Shown: positions 1 through 9,085, numbered from the stretch's first letter. The stretch: 33,416 nucleotides of DNA from Acidobacteriota bacterium (GCA_022072205.1 JAJVID010000220.1:1-33416), one strand, 5' to 3'. Notes: generated by a model from the letters alone, not told the origin. Made by a program: numbers and translations.

Positions 1-45
1 ATTTTCACTTTGGGAGTTGGCGGCTCGACGCCGCAATCCAAACAA

Positions 46-384
46 TCAATCGCCGAGCCGCTTTGTCTCGGCGCGTTCGATGACCAGCGTGACCGGCATC
101 TCGCCCGTCTCGCTCGCTTTCGGGCAATGTCGCAAGCCTTTCGGGATGACGACGCCTTCGCCCGCCTTCACGATGAAATCGCCCTGCTCGGTTTGAAAGT
201 TGATCTCGCCGCTGAGCACGATGAAACATTCGTCTTCGTTCTCGTGCGCGTGCCATCGCTCGAACTCGCCCTGGAATTTCACCAGCCGGATGGCGAAATC
301 ATCAACGTTGGCCAGATTGACCGGCGAATAAGCCTGCGTGATCTCGTCTTTGGTTTTGTTGATCGAAAAGAGTTGTACGTTCAT
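46..384 (-). CDS. Small single-domain cupin protein
   Basis: 112-residue protein with a single cupin barrel. Motif 1 is visible as H45-x-H47, E52 and G59 (WHAHENEDECFIVLSGE), motif 2 as P81-x-G83 and H86 (PKGLRHCP); these His/Glu residues normally bind a divalent metal. No signal peptide, so cytoplasmic. Such small cupins act as dioxygenases, isomerases or sensors; the substrate cannot be told here. The ATG at 384 directly abuts the TAG of the upstream amidohydrolase (zero spacing), so the two are almost certainly co-transcribed and probably translationally coupled. A GGAGG lies about 19 nt upstream, further than ideal. Confidence 0.9.
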   Translation of the reverse strand: MNVQLFSINKTKDEITQAYSPVNLANVDDFAIRLVKFQGEFERWHAHENEDECFIVLSGEINFQTEQGDFIVKAGEGVVIPKGLRHCPKASETGEMPVTLVIERAETKRLGD

Positions 385-1659
385 CTATTTCTTCGCAACC
401 GCGCCTCCTTTCATCACCCACTTGACGCGCTCAAGCTCGGTCACGTCTTTCGTGGGATCGCCGTCAACCGCGATCAGGTCGGCGTATTTTCCGGCTTCGA
501 TGGCGCCGATGCGGTCTTCCCATCCGAGCAGCTTCGAGGCGTGAACCGTCGCAGTTTGAATCGCCTGGACGGGCGTCATTCCGAGTTTGACGTAGACTGC
601 GAACTCGTGTCCGTTCAACCCGTGCGGATAGACAGCCGAATCGGTGCCGAATGCGACCGGAACGCCTTGTTGGAACGCGCGCGCGATATTCCTGCGCGCC
701 GCGGGCATCACCTCTTTGGCTTTAGCGACCATCGGCGCAGGCACGCCCATTCGCTGGTAGTTCTCCAAAAACCAATCGCCGAGATAGAGCGTCGGCACAA
801 GGTAAGTTCCACGCTCTTTCATCAACTTGACGGCTTCGTCGTCAATGTACGTGCCGTGTTCGATGGAGTCCACGCCTGCGATTACGGCGAGCTTGATGCC
901 GTCGCCGCCGTGCGCGTGGGCGGCGACTTTGCGGCCCAGACGATGCGCTTCGGCGACGATTGTTTTCATCTCTTCGAGCGTGTACTGCGAGGCGCGCGGG
1001 TCGTCGCCGAGCGAGAGCACGCCGCCAGTCGAACAGATTTTGATCACGTCGGCCCCGTACTTGATCACCTCGCGCGTTTTGCGCATCACCGCGGGCACGC
1101 CGTCGGCGACGCCTGCATCAACGTGATCGAATTCGGGCGCGAGCAGGTTGTTGTCGCAATGGCCGCCAGTGATGCCGAGCGCGGGGCCTGAAGCGGCGAT
1201 GCGCGGCCCGGGCACATCGCCAGAGCTGATCGCGTCGCGCAGCGCGATATCTGCGTAACCGTTCGCGCCGACGTTGCGCACGGTCGTGAATCCGGCTTCG
1301 AGCGTGAGCCGCGCGTTTTTTGCGCCGCTCAACGCCGAACGCGGCGCCGAGACGCCGAGCGACGAATAGCCCATCTGGTTAGGCTCGAATGTCAGATGCG
1401 TGTGGCAGTCAATCAATCCGGGCAGGACGGTTTTGGAGCCGAGGTCAATCACTTCGGCGCCGGCGGGGATCGAAAGGTTCGAGCCGAATTCCTTGATGCG
1501 CTCGCCTTCGATGATGATCACGGCGTTGTTGGTCACAGCGCCAGAGCGCACGTCCAGCGCGCGCGCGGCTTTGATGGCGACGACCTTCGGCTGTTGAGCA
1601 TAGGCGGCGAACACGAGCAGGCAAACGATGAGTGAGGCGGCGAAAAGTCTGAACTTCAT
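385..1659 (-). CDS. Exported metal-dependent amidohydrolase (imidazolonepropionase-like)
   Basis: 424-residue protein with an N-terminal signal peptide (hydrophobic residues 5-20, probable cleavage near AYA-Q) followed by an amidohydrolase TIM barrel. Metal and catalytic residues are all present: H86-x-H88 (DCHTHL), K207 (VIKICSTGG, the carboxylated bridging lysine), H248 or H250 (AAHAHGG), H268 (EHGTY) and D340 (FGTDSA). The flanking beta-sandwich ends with [12 protein letters not shown], typical of the family, which includes Xaa-Pro dipeptidases and related hydrolases of cyclic amides or dipeptides. AGGAGA precedes the ATG by about 9 nt. It sits between a periplasmic prolyl isomerase and a cupin on the same strand. 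A role in periplasmic peptide or amide turnover is inferred. Confidence 0.93.
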   Translation of the reverse strand: MKFRLFAASLIVCLLVFAAYAQQPKVVAIKAARALDVRSGAVTNNAVIIIEGERIKEFGSNLSIPAGAEVIDLGSKTVLPGLIDCHTHLTFEPNQMGYSSLGVSAPRSALSGAKNARLTLEAGFTTVRNVGANGYADIALRDAISSGDVPGPRIAASGPALGITGGHCDNNLLAPEFDHVDAGVADGVPAVMRKTREVIKYGADVIKICSTGGVLSLGDDPRASQYTLEEMKTIVAEAHRLGRKVAAHAHGGDGIKLAVIAGVDSIEHGTYIDDEAVKLMKERGTYLVPTLYLGDWFLENYQRMGVPAPMVAKAKEVMPAARRNIARAFQQGVPVAFGTDSAVYPHGLNGHEFAVYVKLGMTPVQAIQTATVHASKLLGWEDRIGAIEAGKYADLIAVDGDPTKDVTELERVKWVMKGGAVAKK

Positions 1660-1699
1660 TTTTCAGGTCTCCTAAAAATGTTGGTTGATCCCAGGTCGG

Positions 1700-2323
1700 T
1701 TAATTGAGTCGTTTGGCTTTGATGATTTTGATCGGTGGCGTCAGGCGTTGAGCTTCGAGCGGCGACTGATGAATCTTCTTCACGACGTCCATTCCTTTCA
1801 CGACGCGACCGAACGCGGCGAAGCCTTGCCCGTCGGGGTTGCGCTTGCCGCTGAAGTCGAGTTCAGGCTGGTCGCCGACGCAGATGAAGAAATCGGATGT
1901 GGCGGTGTCCGGGCCGCTCCGCGCCATCGAGATCGCGCCGTTTTTGTGTTTGAGGCCGGTCACGCTGGTGCGTTCGAGTTTGATTGGCGGAAATCCCTGT
2001 TTCTCTTTTTCCGGATTCACTCCGGCTTGAATGACTTCGATCTTGATCTGGTTGTTGGGCTGGTTGTCGGGATTGAGTTTGACCGTGCGGTGGAACCGCC
2101 CGCCGTCGTAATGCCCCGCGTCAACGTATTTCAGAAAGTTTTCTACGGTGACGGGAGCGCGCGCCGGCTCGACTTCGACGGTGATGTCGCCGAGTTCGGT
2201 TTGAATCAACACTCGCGCCGGTTTGCTTTTCGGCCTCGCGCCGGTTTGCGAGAAAGTTATGGTGTGAAAGCCTGCCAGAATCAGCAGCAGGCAGGCGAGC
2301 AGATAAATGTTTCCGCGTGTCAT
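1700..2323 (-). CDS. Exported cyclophilin-type peptidyl-prolyl cis-trans isomerase
   Basis: 207 residues when started at the ATG at 2323, chosen because it begins a clean signal peptide (MTRGNIYLLACLLLILAGF, cleavage near residue 26) and is preceded by GGAAGG; the frame stays open upstream to 2515 but that stretch is not protein-like. The cyclophilin domain (about residues 37-205) catalyses cis-trans isomerisation of proline peptide bonds. The F77-H78-R79 active-site triplet and ISMARSGPDTATSDFFIC core (residues 131-148) are seen. Likely a periplasmic folding factor. It is the first gene of a same-strand run with the amidohydrolase 40 bp downstream. Confidence 0.92.
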   Translation of the reverse strand: MTRGNIYLLACLLLILAGFHTITFSQTGARPKSKPARVLIQTELGDITVEVEPARAPVTVENFLKYVDAGHYDGGRFHRTVKLNPDNQPNNQIKIEVIQAGVNPEKEKQGFPPIKLERTSVTGLKHKNGAISMARSGPDTATSDFFICVGDQPELDFSGKRNPDGQGFAAFGRVVKGMDVVKKIHQSPLEAQRLTPPIKIIKAKRLN

Positions 2324-2447
2324 CTTCGGATTCCTTCCGCGTGAAGTACGGCTAAACGAGATGTGTTTGATTGTTCTGGGTTTCGATTTCGATTGCGGCC
2401 CGCCGCGAAAGGATGATAAGCCGGAGTTGGTTGGGAGTCCAGAATCG

Positions 2448-2476
2448 TTGGCTCGATTCCGCGAGCGCGTTATACT
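2448..2476 (+). promoter_or_regulatory. Predicted sigma-70-type promoter for the gene at 2505
   Basis: TTGGCT (2448-2453, 4/6 to consensus), 17-bp spacer, TATACT (2471-2476, 5/6). The predicted start of transcription is about 20 bp upstream of the ATG at 2505. It lies in the 181-bp gap between divergent genes. Confidence 0.5.
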
Positions 2477-2504
2477 GCGCGCAGATTCGAGGAGCGGCCA
2501 GGCC

Positions 2505-2951
2505 ATGAGAATCATTTTCTACCAAGCCAACTTTTGCGCCGAATGCGGAAACGCGATGAAGCCGCGTTTCAGTTGGAGGCCGCGCTATTTTTGCGATGAA
2601 TGCGAAGCGCAGATGGGTCGCCGGAGTTATTTCAAGCCCGCCGCAGGATTGTTGCTCTGCGCGACATTGGCCGTCTTCGCATTGAACAGGACGCGCCCGC
2701 CGGATCAACCGAATTCAGACAATCAAACTTCGTTTGTGTCGGCGCGCGATACTGTGACGACTCGGAAGTCTGAGCCGGAGACTGCGACCGTCGAGCGTGT
2801 CCTGTGTGGCGCGCGAACGAAAAAGGGGACTCCCTGCAAGCGTCTTGTTCTGCCGGGACAGCGTTGCTCGCAGCATCGGGGGATGTCGTCGTTGCTGGAG
2901 AAAGCGTCAGGCCGGGCTGCTCCGGCGGACGACGCGAAAATCGCGCGATAA
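2505..2951 (+). CDS. Zinc-ribbon membrane protein with C-terminal DUF5763-like Cys/His motif
   Basis: 148-residue protein of unknown function. Seen: an N-terminal CxxC...CxxC zinc ribbon (C11, C14, C30, C33), one membrane segment (about 45-61), a Ser/Thr-rich linker, and a C-terminal motif C101-GARTKKGTPC111-x9-C121-x2-H124. That last pattern matches the short CxxxTxxGxxCxx...CxxH motif found in DUF5763-type proteins, probably a small metal-binding fold. The start at 2505 is preferred over the earlier ATG at 2307 because GAGGAG lies about 10 nt upstream, a promoter (TTGGCT/TATACT) ends at 2476, and the zinc ribbon then begins at once. Nothing indicates a partner. Confidence 0.75.
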   Translation: MRIIFYQANFCAECGNAMKPRFSWRPRYFCDECEAQMGRRSYFKPAAGLLLCATLAVFALNRTRPPDQPNSDNQTSFVSARDTVTTRKSEPETATVERVLCGARTKKGTPCKRLVLPGQRCSQHRGMSSLLEKASGRAAPADDAKIAR

Positions 2952-2962
2952 TGGCGCCGGCC

Positions 2963-2986
2963 AAAATTTCGCCGCGCGAAAATTTT
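2963..2986 (+). terminator. Possible hairpin after the zinc-ribbon gene
   Basis: AAAATTTCGC (2963-2972) pairs with GCGAAAATTTT (2976-2986), with one bulged base. The right arm ends in four T residues. It lies 12 bp beyond the stop at 2951 and could act as a weak terminator. Confidence 0.35.
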
Positions 2987-3127
2987 CAGACCAGATTCAT
3001 CTTTGCCCGGTCTTATCGCGCGTGACGTAGCAATGCGCCCCATTAAAAAATAACGGTTGAGCGCGGCGACCGACCGTAAACGCCGCTTCTTTTGAACAAA
3101 GGCTAGAACAGGAGGAAATAGAAATTT

Positions 3128-3475
3128 ATGAAGAGAATGGGTTCAATTTTTAGCGCACTCAGCATTTCAATCATTTTTGCAGTCGCCGGCTTGGCCCAAA
3201 CGCCGACGCCAACACCGGGCACAAAGACGCCCGTAGTCAGACATCGTCAGAAGCATCAACAGAAACGAATCAGCCAGGGTGTCAATTCAGGCGAATTGAC
3301 GGCCAAAGAAACCGTCAAGTTGGAAAAAGAGCAAAGGGAGATTCAACAGGATAAGAAAGAGGCCAAGTCCGACGGCACTGTGACAAAAGAAGAGCGCAAA
3401 GAAATCCAAAAAGACCAGAACAAGGCGAGCCGCCACATCTACCGCGCCAAACACAACAGGAAAGACCGCAATTAA
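3128..3475 (+). CDS. Small secreted, highly charged coiled-coil protein
   Basis: 115 residues; function not recognised. Signal peptide at residues 1-24 (cleavage near GLAQ-T), then a short TPTPTP linker and a very Lys/Glu/Gln-rich helical segment (about residues 52-105: ELTAKETVKLEKEQ and onward) likely to form a helix or coiled coil. Expected to act in the periplasm. The start has an excellent AGGAGG about 8 nt upstream of the ATG. The gene stands alone: a perfect 15-bp-stem terminator follows within 30 bp. Confidence 0.8.
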   Translation: MKRMGSIFSALSISIIFAVAGLAQTPTPTPGTKTPVVRHRQKHQQKRISQGVNSGELTAKETVKLEKEQREIQQDKKEAKSDGTVTKEERKEIQKDQNKASRHIYRAKHNRKDRN

Positions 3476-3503
3476 AATGACAAGAGGCCAGGCTGGGATA
3501 AAC

Positions 3504-3544
3504 ATCGGGCCGCGCGAATCATCTTCGCGCGGCCCGATTCTTTT
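3504..3544 (+). terminator. Rho-independent terminator
   Basis: A perfect 15-bp stem (3504-3518 with 3524-3538), 5-nt loop TCATC, followed by TCTTTT. It ends the gene at 3128-3475 and insulates the tRNA promoter at 3584. Confidence 0.9.
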
Positions 3545-3583
3545 ATGAATATGAAGGCCCCGGCTCGCTTACTGGTAGAGTTC

Positions 3584-3612
3584 TTGACGGTCACAAGTGT
3601 GTCCACTAAGAT
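3584..3612 (+). promoter_or_regulatory. Promoter of the CAT-anticodon tRNA
   Basis: TTGACG (3584-3589), 17-bp spacer, TAAGAT (3607-3612). It lies 39 bp upstream of the mature tRNA 5' end; spacing and sequence fit a sigma-70-type promoter. Confidence 0.6.
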
Positions 3613-3651
3613 GAGCCGCGTTTGAGATAAACGCATCTTGATCTTTGTAAT

Positions 3652-3726
<75 letters not shown>

Positions 3727-4014
3727 AATCCCGCTCGACGACGCAAACTCACCTGCCTACCCCCCGCTTCAAACTTTCTCTGAGGCAAACTAGCGTACAA
3801 ATTTAAATCTGTGTAGAATGACGACTTGCTTAGGGGCGCGCATCGGCCAATCGCTGCTAATCGTTGTACTCGATTTCCGCCGCCACTCTTTTTGTGGAGA
3901 CGCCGGGCAAACGCGATTGATACAGGCCAGCCCCTTTCAGAAGCCCTTATCGGAGGCCTTTTGAGGAAACTTGATGATTCCAGAGTTTTCGCTTGAGCGG
4001 AGGCTATTGCAGCT

Positions 4015-4881
4015 ATGATCCGATGTTATCACTGCGGTATTGATAATCTCGATGGCTCGGAGTACTGCGACGAGTGCGGGACGAAATTGAGCGCGCCCAA
4101 TGTGTCCAATGCGTCCAATATATCGGGCGCGTCCGGAGCGCCGCCGCGCCAGGCATATGCGCCGCCGCCACAGTTCATCACGCAAGTCGCGCCGCCCCCA
4201 CCGCCATCGTTCACAAAAGACACGATTACTCCTAAGCCTGCGACGCCCTATACGCCGCCGCCGCCGCCAGTGCATCCTCCAACAGATCGGGCAGCGGATC
4301 GGGTGATAGACCAGTCAAAAGACCGGGGCGTGGATCAGACTCCGAACCGGGGGGCGTCTCAGGCCTCGAATTTTCCGGCGCCGCCCAGTATGCCGGAAGC
4401 GCCTGCAAATCAACCGCAGGGCGGCGTTCAACCACCGAATCAGACTACGGCATTCAACGGGCAGACGACTTCGTTGCGTGGCGGCGCGCCAAATGCCGAC
4501 AGCGGAAGACAGCAAGCTATGAGTGGAGAAAACAGTGGAGGAATCTCACCAGTAAGCGCCAGGCTGGTCATTCAACGGGGCGGCAAGGTCGGCAAGGAAT
4601 TCCCGATCATCAACGCCGAGTCAATGATTGGCCGCTGGGACGCCGACGGCGGCATCTTTCCGGATATTGATCTTGACCAGGACGATCCCGAAGCGAAAGT
4701 CTCGCGACGCCACGCGCGGATACAGTTTTTGAACAATCAGTATCTGATCGAAGACCTGGGCAGCACGAACGGGACTTTCATCAATCGTGGACCGCGTTTG
4801 TTGCCAGGCGCAAAGCAGCCGCTGAACAACGGTGATGAAATCATCGTAGGCAAGACGTTTCTCAAATTCGTCCTGAGTTGA
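4015..4881 (+). CDS. Zinc-ribbon / proline-rich / FHA-domain protein
   Basis: 288 residues. Domains in order: zinc ribbon (C4, C7, C18, C21); a disordered Pro/Ala/Gln-rich linker (about 25-180, including PPPPP runs); an FHA domain (about 182-288) with GR at 206-207, SRRH at 230-233 and GSTNGTFIN at 249-257. FHA domains bind phosphothreonine peptides, and all canonical binding residues are kept. No membrane segment, so cytoplasmic. Its FHA aligns without gaps over 84 residues with that of the kinase encoded 28 bp downstream (about 47 identities by eye), so the two arose by duplication. It is probably a phospho-dependent adaptor or kinase substrate. GGAGG lies about 11 nt upstream of the ATG. 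Confidence 0.9.
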   Translation: MIRCYHCGIDNLDGSEYCDECGTKLSAPNVSNASNISGASGAPPRQAYAPPPQFITQVAPPPPPSFTKDTITPKPATPYTPPPPPVHPPTDRAADRVIDQSKDRGVDQTPNRGASQASNFPAPPSMPEAPANQPQGGVQPPNQTTAFNGQTTSLRGGAPNADSGRQQAMSGENSGGISPVSARLVIQRGGKVGKEFPIINAESMIGRWDADGGIFPDIDLDQDDPEAKVSRRHARIQFLNNQYLIEDLGSTNGTFINRGPRLLPGAKQPLNNGDEIIVGKTFLKFVLS

Positions 4882-4909
4882 CTGGAGAGTGACTAATTAC
4901 GGATAGCCT

Positions 4910-6403
4910 ATGCCATTCTGTCCCGAATGCGGAGCGCCCACCACGGTTGGTGATCCATATTGTGGCGAGTGTGGCGCGTGGCAGGATACACAAATCAATT
5001 ATGCGGTCGCGCCGGCTTCGCCCGCGCGCACCGGAGTTATGAATATGACCGTTTCCGGCAATACGCCAACAGGAATACAGCTAGCCCCAGGAACTTTGCT
5101 GGTTGATCGGTACAAGATCACCAAACGCATCGGTGGCGGCGGTATGGGATCGGTCTATTTGGCGGAAGACCTCAATCTCGCCAGCCGTCCCGTAGCCGTC
5201 AAAGAGATGATCGAGATGTTCGCTGACGAAAGCGCGCGCGTCAAAGCTATAGAGGATTTCAGGCGCGAATCAGAACTGCTCGCCAAACTCGATCATCCTT
5301 CGATCCCGACGATCTATCAGTATTTCTTCGACGCCAACCGGGGCCGCTACTACCTGGTGATGAAATACATTGACGGCGGCGATCTGGCCGCCCGCCAGCG
5401 TTTGTCCGGGGGCAAGGTTGATGAACTGACTGTCACCAAATGGGCGATAGACACCTGCGATGTGCTCGATTACATTCATTCGCAGGAGCCACCGATCATT
5501 TACCGCGATCTGAAGCCGGCGAACCTGATGATTGACGGGCGGACGAACCGCATTATGCTGGTTGATTTCGGCATTGCGCGCTTTGTCGCGCCGACGCAGA
5601 AAGGCGTGACTGCAATCGGCACGATGGGATATGCCCCGCCGGAATTGTTCGCCGGAAATGTCGAGAAACGTTCGGACATTTACAGCCTGGGCGCGACAAT
5701 GTTCCATCTGCTGACCGGTCAGGACCCGCAGGACAACCCGCTGCTGATCTTCGATTTTGCGAAGAACCCGAAACCGCGTCAGATCAACCCCGCCATCACA
5801 TCTGAGATGGAAGATTTGCTCTGCCGCGCTGTCGAGCATAATCCTGAGAACCGGTTCCCGTCCGCCGCCGCCTTCGGCGAGAGTCTGAAAGAGCATCTGC
5901 AATTTCTGCAGCAGGGCAAGCGTTCGGAACGTCTGGAAGTCGCGCCGCCCGGCCCGTTCGAGACGCAGCAGAGTTTCGGCCCCATCTTCACCTGTGTGAA
6001 CTGCGGACGTGAGCTGACCAAAGACGATGTCTTCTGCGCCTATTGCGGGACGCGCCAACCTTCAAAACGGACTACGGCCAAGCTGGTCGTGATGGGCACC
6101 AGCGAGATGAGCGCGCAATTCTCGATCAATACCGACAGCGAAAACCTGATCGGACGGATGGACCCGAATCGCGGAATCCGGCCCGAAGTGGATCTGTCGA
6201 AATACGACCCGGCGGCCCGCGTCTCGCGCCGCCACGCGAAGATCATCTCGCAGGGCAATCAGTTTTTCATCGAAGACCTGGGCAGCGCCAACGGCACTTT
6301 CATCAACGGCTCGATGCGCTTGTCGCAGGGAAAACCGCACATTCTGGTCAGCGGCGACGAACTCAAACTCGGTGAGACCACGCTCAAATTCGTCGTTTCG
6401 TAA
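4910..6403 (+). CDS. Ser/Thr protein kinase with two zinc ribbons and a C-terminal FHA domain
   Basis: 497 residues. Order: zinc ribbon 1 (C4, C7, C18, C21); Hanks-type kinase (about 68-332) with glycine loop IGGGGMGSVY (74-83), ATP lysine K98 (VAVK), catalytic loop YRDLKPANL (198-206, D200), DFG 219-221 and GTMGYAPPE (237-245); zinc ribbon 2 (C362, C365, C376, C379); FHA (about 390-497) with GR 415-416, SRRH 439-442 and GSANGTFIN. All catalytic residues are present; HRD is YRD, a known variant. Unlike PknB-type kinases it has no membrane segment or PASTA repeats, so it should be cytosolic. It shares zinc ribbons and FHA modules with its neighbours and is the likely centre of the cluster. Confidence 0.95.
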   Translation: MPFCPECGAPTTVGDPYCGECGAWQDTQINYAVAPASPARTGVMNMTVSGNTPTGIQLAPGTLLVDRYKITKRIGGGGMGSVYLAEDLNLASRPVAVKEMIEMFADESARVKAIEDFRRESELLAKLDHPSIPTIYQYFFDANRGRYYLVMKYIDGGDLAARQRLSGGKVDELTVTKWAIDTCDVLDYIHSQEPPIIYRDLKPANLMIDGRTNRIMLVDFGIARFVAPTQKGVTAIGTMGYAPPELFAGNVEKRSDIYSLGATMFHLLTGQDPQDNPLLIFDFAKNPKPRQINPAITSEMEDLLCRAVEHNPENRFPSAAAFGESLKEHLQFLQQGKRSERLEVAPPGPFETQQSFGPIFTCVNCGRELTKDDVFCAYCGTRQPSKRTTAKLVVMGTSEMSAQFSINTDSENLIGRMDPNRGIRPEVDLSKYDPAARVSRRHAKIISQGNQFFIEDLGSANGTFINGSMRLSQGKPHILVSGDELKLGETTLKFVVS

Positions 6404-6444
6404 GACGCAGTACAGAGAGCGGTAGCGACCTGGTTAGTTCCCGC

Positions 6445-6933
6445 ATGAACAAAATGGAATCGAGTGAGTATTTCACCGCCGGCCCCCGGCGAATAGACCG
6501 GTCATATGATGAATCATCAATGGCTGGTTTGGGTTTGCGTTGCAGCGCGTTCCTGCTTGATTACATCCTGACGCTGCTTATTCCGGCTGTGACGCTGGTG
6601 CTGGCCGTTTACATCAAGCGGCGGTGGATGGATTCGTCGGTTGCAAGCCTGATCGTGAGCGTCGGCTATCTGGCGACGGCTGGCGTGATCTACTTCAACT
6701 ACGTCCATTTTTATGTGCGTCACGGGCAGAGCTTCGGCAAACGCTTCATCGGAATACGCGTGGTGAGAACCGATGGAGAGCCGGTAACTTATCAAACCGC
6801 CGTGTTGCGGCACATCGTCGGATATCCGCTCTCTGTCCTGGTGTTCGGGCTTGGGGCGCTTTGGATGTTGTGGGATGGCAGGCAGCAGGGATGGCACGAT
6901 AAACTGGCGAAGACCCTCGTCGTCAGAGATTGA
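6445..6933 (+). CDS. RDD-family membrane protein
   Basis: 162 residues with about three membrane segments (36-57, 66-86, 124-143). Matches the RDD family: R32...D39 in the first helix (RCSAFLLDYIL), GQSFGKRFIGIRVVRTDG (94-111) between helices, and the terminal QGWHDKLAKTLVV. RDD proteins are mostly uncharacterised membrane proteins, some linked to ion transport. It lies 41 bp after the kinase on the same strand and is a plausible membrane partner or substrate; this is inferred from position. The ribosome site is weak, so start choice between the two nearby ATGs (6445, 6454) is uncertain. Confidence 0.88.
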   Translation: MNKMESSEYFTAGPRRIDRSYDESSMAGLGLRCSAFLLDYILTLLIPAVTLVLAVYIKRRWMDSSVASLIVSVGYLATAGVIYFNYVHFYVRHGQSFGKRFIGIRVVRTDGEPVTYQTAVLRHIVGYPLSVLVFGLGALWMLWDGRQQGWHDKLAKTLVVRD

Positions 6934-7152
6934 ATCATCAGACCGAAATCAAATCGAACAAGCAGTAATCTTCGTTTGACCGTACGGCGCAGGTTAAGAC
7001 ACCAACGGGGGAATACCCTCACAGAAGGTCGTAGGAGTTACTGTCAAACGTTTCAACTTGCAGTCAGAGAAAACCGCAAATCACCCAAGCGCGCCGCCTG
7101 GACCGAAGGTCGCAGCCGCGTTATCGAGCGGATTTTTCCAGAGGATGAAACC

Positions 7153-9075
7153 ATGACAATGAATTACTGTGGGAGATGCGGATCGGCCAACGGGACGACC
7201 GCGCGTTTCTGCCGTCAATGTGGAGCGGAATTGGGCAGCCAGGCGGCTATTTCCTCTTCGTCGGCTCCTCTCAATGTCGAGTTTTCCAGCAAGCCAGTAA
7301 TGAAAAACCCAGGAAAAGATCAAAAGCCGTCGCCCCCGGAAAACAAATCAACCAGGTCTGACCCGCGCAATCAATCGAGCGCTGCCCCGGCGAAATCCGA
7401 AAGCGATGACCAGGACCCGAAAGCGATCAGCGAATCGCTGCGCCGCATTCGCACCTCCGGGCCGTTGATCATCGAAGCCATCAAGCAGAAAAATGAGCGA
7501 GTCAATGAAATCATCGCGCAGGCTGTTCAAGGCATGAGCGAAAACAAGGCGGACGCTCAGCGTGAAGAGCGCCCATCGCCTCCGCCTCCACCTCCGCCTC
7601 CGCCGGTTCACAAAGGTAAAAAGGCGGACAGACCGGCGAACCAGAAAACGAAAGCTCAAACAGCCCGCCAGGCGAACGCCAAACCGGCGAACGTCAAATC
7701 AGCAAATACGGGGTCAGCAAATAGCGGGTCAGCAAATACCGGCCCCATAAACGCCGGGCAAAAAAATCAGGCGGAGGTTCAGGCCGCGTCGCAGACCATC
7801 GCGCAATCCATTGTCCAAACCGGCGCTCAAACAGTCGCCGCCGCCGTCGCGGCCACGCAATCGGTCGCGCGCAAGACATCGGGCTTTTTGTCCGGCCCGG
7901 TGGCCAATCGTTCGCAGGCGCAATCGGCGGGGAATTCGGGACAACTTCCGCCGAACGGCCCTTCGACAGTGCTGGTGCAGGCTTCAGGATTCAAACCGCA
8001 GTCCGGGTTCGGCCCGAAAGTTCTCATTGGACTGATCGGACTCGCCGTCCTGTTCGCCGCCGGAATCTATTTTCCCTTCCGCGATAAATTGCTGACGCCG
8101 GCTCATTCGGCTGACAACAATCGCAATCTGGTCAGCCCTGAAGATCAGAGCGCGCAACTGGTCAAGCTCGGCGAGCAGGAGCGCGCTCTGGGAAGATTCG
8201 ACGCCGCAGCGGAGAACTTCAATCGCGCGCTGGAGCTTGCGCCCAACAGCCCGAACACCCGGTTTCTCCTTGCGCAGACTTACCTGAGCGCCGGGCAGAC
8301 TGATGAGGCTTTGAGAGGTTACCAGGAGCTTTTGCGGATTGCGCCGGAACATCTCGATTCGAGATTGCAGTTGGCCGAAATTTACCACGCTCGCGGCAAT
8401 TGGAACGCTGCTTACAAGGAATACCGGAACATCATCGAGCTTAATCAGAACAGCCCTCAGGCCGCCCGCGCGCTCGAAGCCATCGAAAAGCAGCAGGCTG
8501 AAGAGCAACCCGAAGGACAGAAGGCCGAGGCTTCTTTGCCCCGGCGCAACCGCGCTCAGCAGAAAGTCGCCCCGCCGCTTCCGCGCGCGCTTCCGGGCGC
8601 TACTGTCCGCGCGCAAGTCCCGCTGTTGACGCAGCGGATAAATACGCCCTCGGGCATCAATCCTCCGGCGGCGCTCAGCGGCGCCAGGCCTGAAGATAAA
8701 CCTGATCCGCGCGCCCTGTCCGACACTCACAAGAAACTCGGAGTGCGTTATCTGAACGTCCGCGAGTTCCGCGCGGCCATCAACGAATTCCTCCGGGCGC
8801 TCAGTCTGACGCCGGACGACAAAGACCTCTATTATTTCATCGGCTCGTCTTATCACGGCCTGGGTCAGTACGCCGAAGCTTACGATTATTACAGGCGCGT
8901 GGACAGCGGCCCTTACGTCGGCCCCGCGCAATCCGGCACAAAGCAGACCGAGAAGGCGGCGCGTGACGCATCCAAACGCCGCGACAATCTGAAATTCCAG
9001 ACGATGAAAGACGAGCCTGAAAATAACAAAGCCGGCAAATCGGTTATGAACAGGATTATGGACACTTTCAGGTAA
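7153..9075 (+). CDS. Zinc-ribbon, proline-rich, single-pass membrane protein with TPR repeats
   Basis: 640 residues from the ATG at 7153, chosen because AGAGGA precedes it and the zinc ribbon starts at once; the frame is open back to a TTG at 6976 but that stretch is basic and featureless. Order: zinc ribbon (C6, C9, C20, C23); disordered segment with a nine-proline run (143-151) and SANTG-type repeats (183-198); membrane helix (about 288-307); TPR repeats (about 333-435 and 523-582) with A/G-Y-A residues typical of TPR helices; Pro-rich spacer between the two TPR groups. It looks like a membrane-anchored scaffold joining the zinc-ribbon side to a protein-binding TPR side. Topology is not certain. 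Confidence 0.85.
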   Translation: MTMNYCGRCGSANGTTARFCRQCGAELGSQAAISSSSAPLNVEFSSKPVMKNPGKDQKPSPPENKSTRSDPRNQSSAAPAKSESDDQDPKAISESLRRIRTSGPLIIEAIKQKNERVNEIIAQAVQGMSENKADAQREERPSPPPPPPPPPVHKGKKADRPANQKTKAQTARQANAKPANVKSANTGSANSGSANTGPINAGQKNQAEVQAASQTIAQSIVQTGAQTVAAAVAATQSVARKTSGFLSGPVANRSQAQSAGNSGQLPPNGPSTVLVQASGFKPQSGFGPKVLIGLIGLAVLFAAGIYFPFRDKLLTPAHSADNNRNLVSPEDQSAQLVKLGEQERALGRFDAAAENFNRALELAPNSPNTRFLLAQTYLSAGQTDEALRGYQELLRIAPEHLDSRLQLAEIYHARGNWNAAYKEYRNIIELNQNSPQAARALEAIEKQQAEEQPEGQKAEASLPRRNRAQQKVAPPLPRALPGATVRAQVPLLTQRINTPSGINPPAALSGARPEDKPDPRALSDTHKKLGVRYLNVREFRAAINEFLRALSLTPDDKDLYYFIGSSYHGLGQYAEAYDYYRRVDSGPYVGPAQSGTKQTEKAARDASKRRDNLKFQTMKDEPENNKAGKSVMNRIMDTFR

Positions 9076-9085
9076 TGAACCCGGA

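Noticed and set aside
10..1191. Long plus-strand open frame of 393 codons
   Set aside because: It lies antisense to the amidohydrolase and cupin genes, whose catalytic motifs are intact; its protein is Arg/His/Asp-rich without any recognisable domain.
7690..7740. Tandem 15-bp repeats as a CRISPR or regulatory array
   Set aside because: They encode in-frame SANTG-type repeats in the disordered linker of the TPR protein.
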